64,000 nucleotides of DNA from Sipunculus nudus (Eukaryota; Annelida; Sipuncula; Golfingiida; Sipunculidae), in contig CM049306.1 of NCBI GenBank assembly GCA_026874595.1, positions 54,590,019 through 54,654,018 on the forward strand, in the 5' to 3' direction. Below, one piece after another: positions 58,697 through 64,000 of the stretch (positions are counted from its first letter, which is position 1; each line of letters opens with the position of its first letter). Made by a program: the position numbers and the translations under genes. The notes beneath the pieces were generated by a model that did no database searches, was not told the origin of the DNA, and saw only the letters and a list, made by a program, of their open reading frames with translations.

Positions 58697-60325
58697 AACA
58701 AAGGACCCATGAGTCACAACAACCAGCTTAAGTTTGAAATTTTTGCAAATGCAAAATATGAAAAATATTCTATTGTAATGTTTTTTATTTATATAAGCAT
58801 ATGAGAAGCTAAGAGGAAAGGGCCCTCCTACTTGGTTATAGTAAAGTTCTCAATATATGATTGCAAACTAATACTCTGACAAGACTGTCGTGAAGAAAAA
58901 CAGTAAAAGTTTTGAGATACTGTGATGCATATGAAAAATTTGCAGATGGACAGGCAAGTGGACAGAATGGACTAATACCTTCATTTCACTTTCAAGAGAA
59001 TAATGCATTTAAGTTTATATATAACAACATGGCATCTACAAAATTATTCCTTGAATCCCTATTAAAACGTTTTGCACATTGGAGTTTTCAGTACATGCTT
59101 AAATTTTTTCACCAAAATAAAAGTAAAGATTCAGTACATTTGATAAAATAAAAACATCTTTTCAAATAAAGTATACACACTGTTGGTTGAATGAGGGCCA
59201 AAAATATCATTATGCTAAACACAATCTCAGCTATAATTAATTACTGGAATTAATAGTCAATTTCACACCTGGTGAAGTTTTACTCTTCTGAAGTAAAGCA
59301 TTACTTATCTGATGAACATCCACACTTTCATAGCAATACATCACTTTGTGGACACAATTAAATGTGCACTTTAATCATTTTAACCCTGGTGGTACAATAA
59401 AAAATCTAAAATGTAGCATGTCCAAGAATAAAATAAAATACAGAAAATTATAACATTCATCTAGTTTATGCACCAGCTGGGGGGGGGGGGTGAGTGCAGG
59501 GCAGAGGGGAAGCCTGCTAGTAGTGGCCAAGCTGGGCCAAGGCAAGCTGCCTAGGGTGGGTTACATAATGCAAGTGAAGGCTGTACTACTAGGTGGGCCA
59601 GATGTAAACAACACTTGACATGGTGTATGAAAACTTTAATAAAAGCTACTCTTTTCAAACAATTTTTTTGAAATTTCAGATTTTAAAAGATTAAATCCTT
59701 ATGTATATATGCTGTGAAAATAAAATCAACAGTACTTACAGGGAAAAAACGTGCCACTGCCAAATTTGGACAAAATTTAAGGTATTGATTTTTTATTTAT
59801 GCTAATAACTTGAACAATTTGCAAAATTCAGATCTAATTTTGGGTAAACAATTGAATCTTGATTAAATAAAGTTATATTCCTGAAAAAAAGTCTCCAGCT
59901 TCAGCAATTCTCATGTTAAGTGAGCAAATATATTTCCTGATTTTTAAAAAATTGCATTATTTTTGGGCCTATAACTTCAAAATAATACCCAATATTGACC
60001 TAATTTTTGGTATGTGCACAGAAAATGTATGGAAGAATATGAATACTAAATCTGATCAAAAACAGATCTGTGGTTTTGATATTAGGCAGCCTTGAAGTGT
60101 AACAATGGCTTTTTTATGGAAAACGGAGGTTTTTTCTTAATATCTCGAATGAACGAAGTTCTAATGACCCAATTTGTTGTATGGTAGGAGATTTTGGGGA
60201 CATCTAATGGTATGCAGAATTTTGGATTCGCAGGTCCAACAGTTTTAAAACGTGCCCTGTTAACGGACGACGGACAAAGGACCACGACTTTAGCTCAGAT
60301 GACTTATAGTCAGCTGAGCTAAAAA
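58697..60325 (-). mobile_element. Family A repeat, inverted copy (1.6 kb)
   Basis: Reverse complement of the 13687-15297 element: it starts ACAAAGGACCCATGAGTCAC and ends with the hairpin AGATGACTTATAGTCAGCTG, then AGCTAAAA. The same length and order of landmarks are kept, including the G-run (C-run in the other orientation) at 59479. No coding capacity. Confidence 0.78.
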
Positions 60326-62265
60326 TCGATTTAGGTTATGACTCGGTAGAGTATTATAACGAAAAGACTCCCTCTCTCATTATAGAAATATTTTGATGTT
60401 ATCTTAAAAGAGCAAAACCACACAGGTGTTCGTTTGGCCTAATATCCTCAACTTAAGAATAAGAAAGTAATAAATTGTGAATAGCTCAATCAACTTCTTA
60501 CTAATAAAAAAAAAAGAAATATGCAAATTGAAAATTAATCACGAATAAATGGGTAAAAAGAAAACAGGGGTGTTACAGCTCAACGGGAGGGCGGGCGCTC
60601 CCTCTGGATGCGCCACTGGATTATATCATTTATGTTTGTTTATCTGTAAATATTATGCGAATTTAAGCTCAGCTGACTATGAGTGAATTTGGATGCAAGG
60701 AAAGAAACGTCAATCGTCTGCATGAACACATTAATTTGTCACCAGTACTCGCCTTGCACCAGAAGCATGAAAGTTACAGGGATTTATACATAAAATATGA
60801 CGTATATGGTTCTTCAGTTGACAGTCCTCATATACACCTTAAATTTGCATAAAGACAGTGGGAACCGTGAAACAGACTGTAATGCACACTTCGAAACACA
60901 CGAGCAAATGCGGCAAAATCGAAATGCCACAGTTACTTGAAAGAAAGAGGCCTGTCATTGTTTCTTAGAAGAAGCAGTCGCTCGTCGTACATACTGTGTT
61001 TTAGCTCACGAATATAGCGAATTTGAAGCCCGTGGGAATAAAAATCTATGAATGTTTAAGGAAAATGCGTTTTATTTTAGTTGTTCAGGTGCCCTTGTAA
61101 GTTAAACAACACAATCCCGGGACATTGCATGCACCTGATAAAAGTACAATCCATGAAATTATATTTTCCTAGCTGATAAACCCGGTATACCGGGCTTTTT
61201 ACCGCGGTTTGGGAGATATATTTACTGAGTTATTGAAGGTTGGCTCAATTTTTATTATCAAAGTTAAAAGAAAATATAGATTTTTAGTGGGATACTCTCG
61301 GAATACGATATGTACAAATAATTGTTACTGTTATTTTGTGGCGCTGTGCTCGTTGCAAAAACCATATCCCGTTATGTTTACATTGAAGACCTGGTCAGTG
61401 ATAATGTTTATACATTGCGAACCGGAATGAGACGCGGAGGCATATTGTCTCGGCCCAAGACGTGTGATTCCGATCCGCTCTGCTCCTCTCCGTCAACTGT
61501 GATCGTATCACAGTTGTGGATCCGCAACAAGGAGGCAAACAGTGTTTCGTTGATATTTGACTGGTTTCTATCATTGGTCGTATAAAGAATAGGTTGATGT
61601 GAGGCACACTTGAAAGATTAATTAAATGTACGTTAAGAGGAAACTGTTCCTGAAGAAGGAAACAGAAATACATCGTGCATACATCGTAATTAGCAGAAGC
61701 GGCCCCACCGGGACTCCGTGCAGTGGTTCCGTATCCCATTTTCAGCCACCGCAACCTTTTTTTCATCGTATCAGACAAATTTTGAGGCCTGAAACCACCA
61801 ACCGACACCACCCCAGCCCTGTTCCTGAAACTGGGACCTTGAATTAGGTTTTGTTATTAATCCTTCTGGGTTGAACTCTCCATTTCATAAAGAGAGAATC
61901 ATGTGTTTTTCTCTTTTACTGACCACGCATGTGGGTCAAATCCCTCATTGAAAGCAAGCGTTATTTATATGAACAATAGTCATATAGTCTAACAATAGTG
62001 TTAGAGGTTAAGTGACCACGATGCACGCTTTCCGGTGATTGCCGAAGGCAGTTCGGCTGTGCTCGGTAAAAAACGGAAAAATCAATCAAAATTATATGTA
62101 TATTAAAAATTATTTATTTTCATATCGCCTATGTCACTGCGGGGATAATAACCTTTAAAATGATGTATGGCACAATATTGTACACAACGCGGTTATAGAG
62201 AACACTGCGAACAAACGTGAACCGAATTCCTTTTTTATAAGTATTAGATAACAAGCTGGTCCAAA
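60326..62265. other. Intergenic DNA with a coding-like patch at 61322-61811
   Basis: The patch is richer in GC. The plus frame 61322-61585 starts LLLLFCGAVLVAKTISRYVY after a TAA and has no ATG at its head. The minus frame 61395-61811 encodes 138 residues. Neither has a recognisable domain and they overlap, so at most one could be real. I do not call a gene. Confidence 0.25.
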
Positions 62266-62273
62266 GGAGTAAG

Positions 62274-62540
62274 CACAGGCGCTTGAATCGCTATTTGTGT
62301 TGATCTTGGTTTAAATAGTGTTCAATTTACCTTAACAACAATCCCCTACCGTTTAATGAGCTTTAAACCATGTTATATCGTTTGCCGCTCTTGTTTATAT
62401 AATAGATACATTATATAAACAAGTACCGGCAAACGATATAACATGGTTTAAAGCTAATTAAACGGTAGGGGATTGTTGTTAAGGTTAATTGAACACTATT
62501 TAAACCAAGATCAACACAAATAGCGATTCAAGCGCCTGTG
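62274..62540. mobile_element. Near-perfect 267-bp palindrome (fold-back MITE, hAT-like)
   Basis: The left arm, 62274-62403, starts CACAGGCGCTTGAATCGC. The right arm, 62410-62540, ends GCGATTCAAGCGCCTGTG. The arms pair over about 130 bp with only a few mismatches and a 6-bp loop. GGAGTAAG occurs immediately left (62266-62273) and right (62540-62547), a 7-8 bp target duplication, the size made by hAT elements. Confidence 0.85.
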
Positions 62541-62547
62541 GAGTAAG

Positions 62548-64000
62548 GCGCACTGCCGACCGGTATCTTGCGACATCTACCGGTCAATCCGTGAAACGAC
62601 AGGATAGGTTGACAATGAATACATGGACATGCATTTTACAATATGAGTTATTATCTTCAGGACATGAAGGTTCGGGATACTGTGATTTTAGTACAGTTGC
62701 GCCGCCGACGCAGGGAAAAGTGTGTAAGCAAGATAAATGGAATTTGTCTTTATGGATTTCTATGAAATATTGGTTGCGCACACACATAGGTCACAGGTTG
62801 CCTTGGTGCAAGGCTGAGAATTACACACCAGGTGACCCGGGCTCCATACTCATTTCAGTTATGAACCCATAACAAGGTCACAGGATGAACCATTTATAAA
62901 ACGCATACGCCGTACGCAATGGTTATGGCGCTACATTCGTTTTATTAATCCCCCCCACGTAACCAATACAAGACGCAGCAGGGTATCTCTGGGTTTTACC
63001 ACCAAGAAATAAAAAAAATTCGTGTCTTTTATTTAACTTTATTGGCACAATATAAAAAAATGTTATATGTATAGGCAGTTTTATATGCCTCCATTTTACT
63101 GTTGAAAAATACAGGTTAATTTCCTATTGAATAATGCTGCTAAGTGGTAACCACTGCGGGACCTAGCCTTCACGGTGAATGCCTTTGACTGAGGCCATGG
63201 TAAATTGTAGAGTTTTGGAACAATAATGGTACTTCGATGTTATGTCAGATCGAGGATTCATGCAATTTATCGATTGATCAATAGTCTACAACTGTAGTGC
63301 ATCTTCCTTGTATAAAGGTCTCAAACTCGGTTGAGCAGAGATCTTGCTTCATGCAGGGAGCTATATTGGTCAGACTAATAACCGAAAGGCACCGTAAAGG
63401 ACATAAAAAGGGCCAAGATTATCAGTTACTTCTGCTTTCAATGTTGTCTTAAATAGTACATTTGACTGAATCTGGTTCAAATCAGCTTGTATAAATGTGT
63501 AAACTGAGATTGTCAACATAACTGAAATACAGACAACTGTGATCAGGCTCGTGGTGATTTTGTATGTAAAGTGGTCACCAGGTGTTAGCAGTGCATACAG
63601 GCATCAGCTGATGCCGGTGACAGGTGATAACGGTGGGGAAAGATGGCAGATTATTTTGACATATAGTCAATTACGTAAATATGTGTACCAAATTCGATCA
63701 AATATTTACTCTAAGACCATTAATAAGTAGAAATAGGTGAGAATACTGAAGCATTTTTGGTCCTTTTCGGTTATTAGTCTCTATCATTAATTTCGAACAG
63801 GTGTGCATGTGATGTGGCAGAAATCGTAAGAATTGAAATCCAACGTTACAACAGTAAAGACCTGTTCCCACTTTCACGAATTTAATGCCGAATCGCCACG
63901 ATGTTCAAATCGTGGTGATTCGTGGCCAATCAGTCTGTCGCGTGAAAAAAAAATCCATTATGGGCAGGATGCTGTACGAGAGGAGTACGATGCCAATAGG
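62548..64000. other. Intergenic DNA at the window end
   Basis: Unique-looking sequence with short chance frames. No exon, RNA gene or repeat was identified. Confidence 0.35.

Noticed and set aside
1-64000. Search for tRNA, rRNA, CRISPR arrays and bacterial operon features
   Set aside because: None seen. The CRISPR-like regularity of the minisatellites is contiguous tandem repetition without unique spacers.

Overview
This is a 64 kb window of AT-rich animal DNA. It holds one large multi-exon gene on the + strand, with introns packed with minisatellites and short DNA transposons. I see no operons, no compact gene spacing, no tRNA or rRNA genes and no CRISPR array. The gene content, repeat style and intron lengths suggest an invertebrate, most likely a lophotrochozoan and perhaps a bivalve mollusc. 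That taxonomic call is inference.

The gene runs from about 7,062 to 54,641, with a 3' UTR probably ending near 56.1 kb. It encodes a member of the SLP-76/BLNK/CLNK (LCP2/BLNK) family of immune-receptor adaptor proteins. I assembled 16 coding exons by hand from splice sites and phase. They join without a break into 1,806 nt, giving 601 residues plus a stop. The order is: a short N-terminal exon; a proline-rich and Asp-rich exon with YxxP motifs; four small exons each carrying a Y-[DY]-x-C-D-like acidic tyrosine motif; a 30-nt microexon; more tyrosine and proline-rich exons; a basic, low-complexity Pro/Ser/Thr linker; and one C-terminal SH2 domain split over three exons. Exons 3 to 12 are all phase 1-1, so any of them could be skipped or duplicated without a frameshift.

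Layout. 1-7,061: upstream repeats (a truncated 1.6-kb family, two TIR elements). 7,062-8,797: exons 1-3. 8.8-16.2 kb: intron 3, with a 67-bp minisatellite, a duplicated intron segment carrying a probable dead copy of a tyrosine exon, a Harbinger-like MITE and a 1.6-kb repeat. 16.2-29.5 kb: exon 4, then a 3.7-kb minisatellite with a 133-bp higher-order unit and nested repeats. 29.5-45.4 kb: exons 5-10 among MITEs, a 25-bp minisatellite and a pogo/Tigger-like relic. 45.4-48.4 kb: a 2.9-kb 25-bp minisatellite. 48.5-54.6 kb: exons 11-16, including an array that repeats the exon-12 5' splice site. 54.6-64 kb: 3' UTR, an inverted 1.6-kb repeat copy, unassigned DNA and a near-perfect 267-bp palindrome.

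By family knowledge, the protein would be a scaffold. A Syk-type kinase would phosphorylate the acidic tyrosines, SH2 and SH3 proteins would bind these sites and the proline motifs, and its own SH2 would bind a phosphorylated partner. No second protein-coding gene could be supported.
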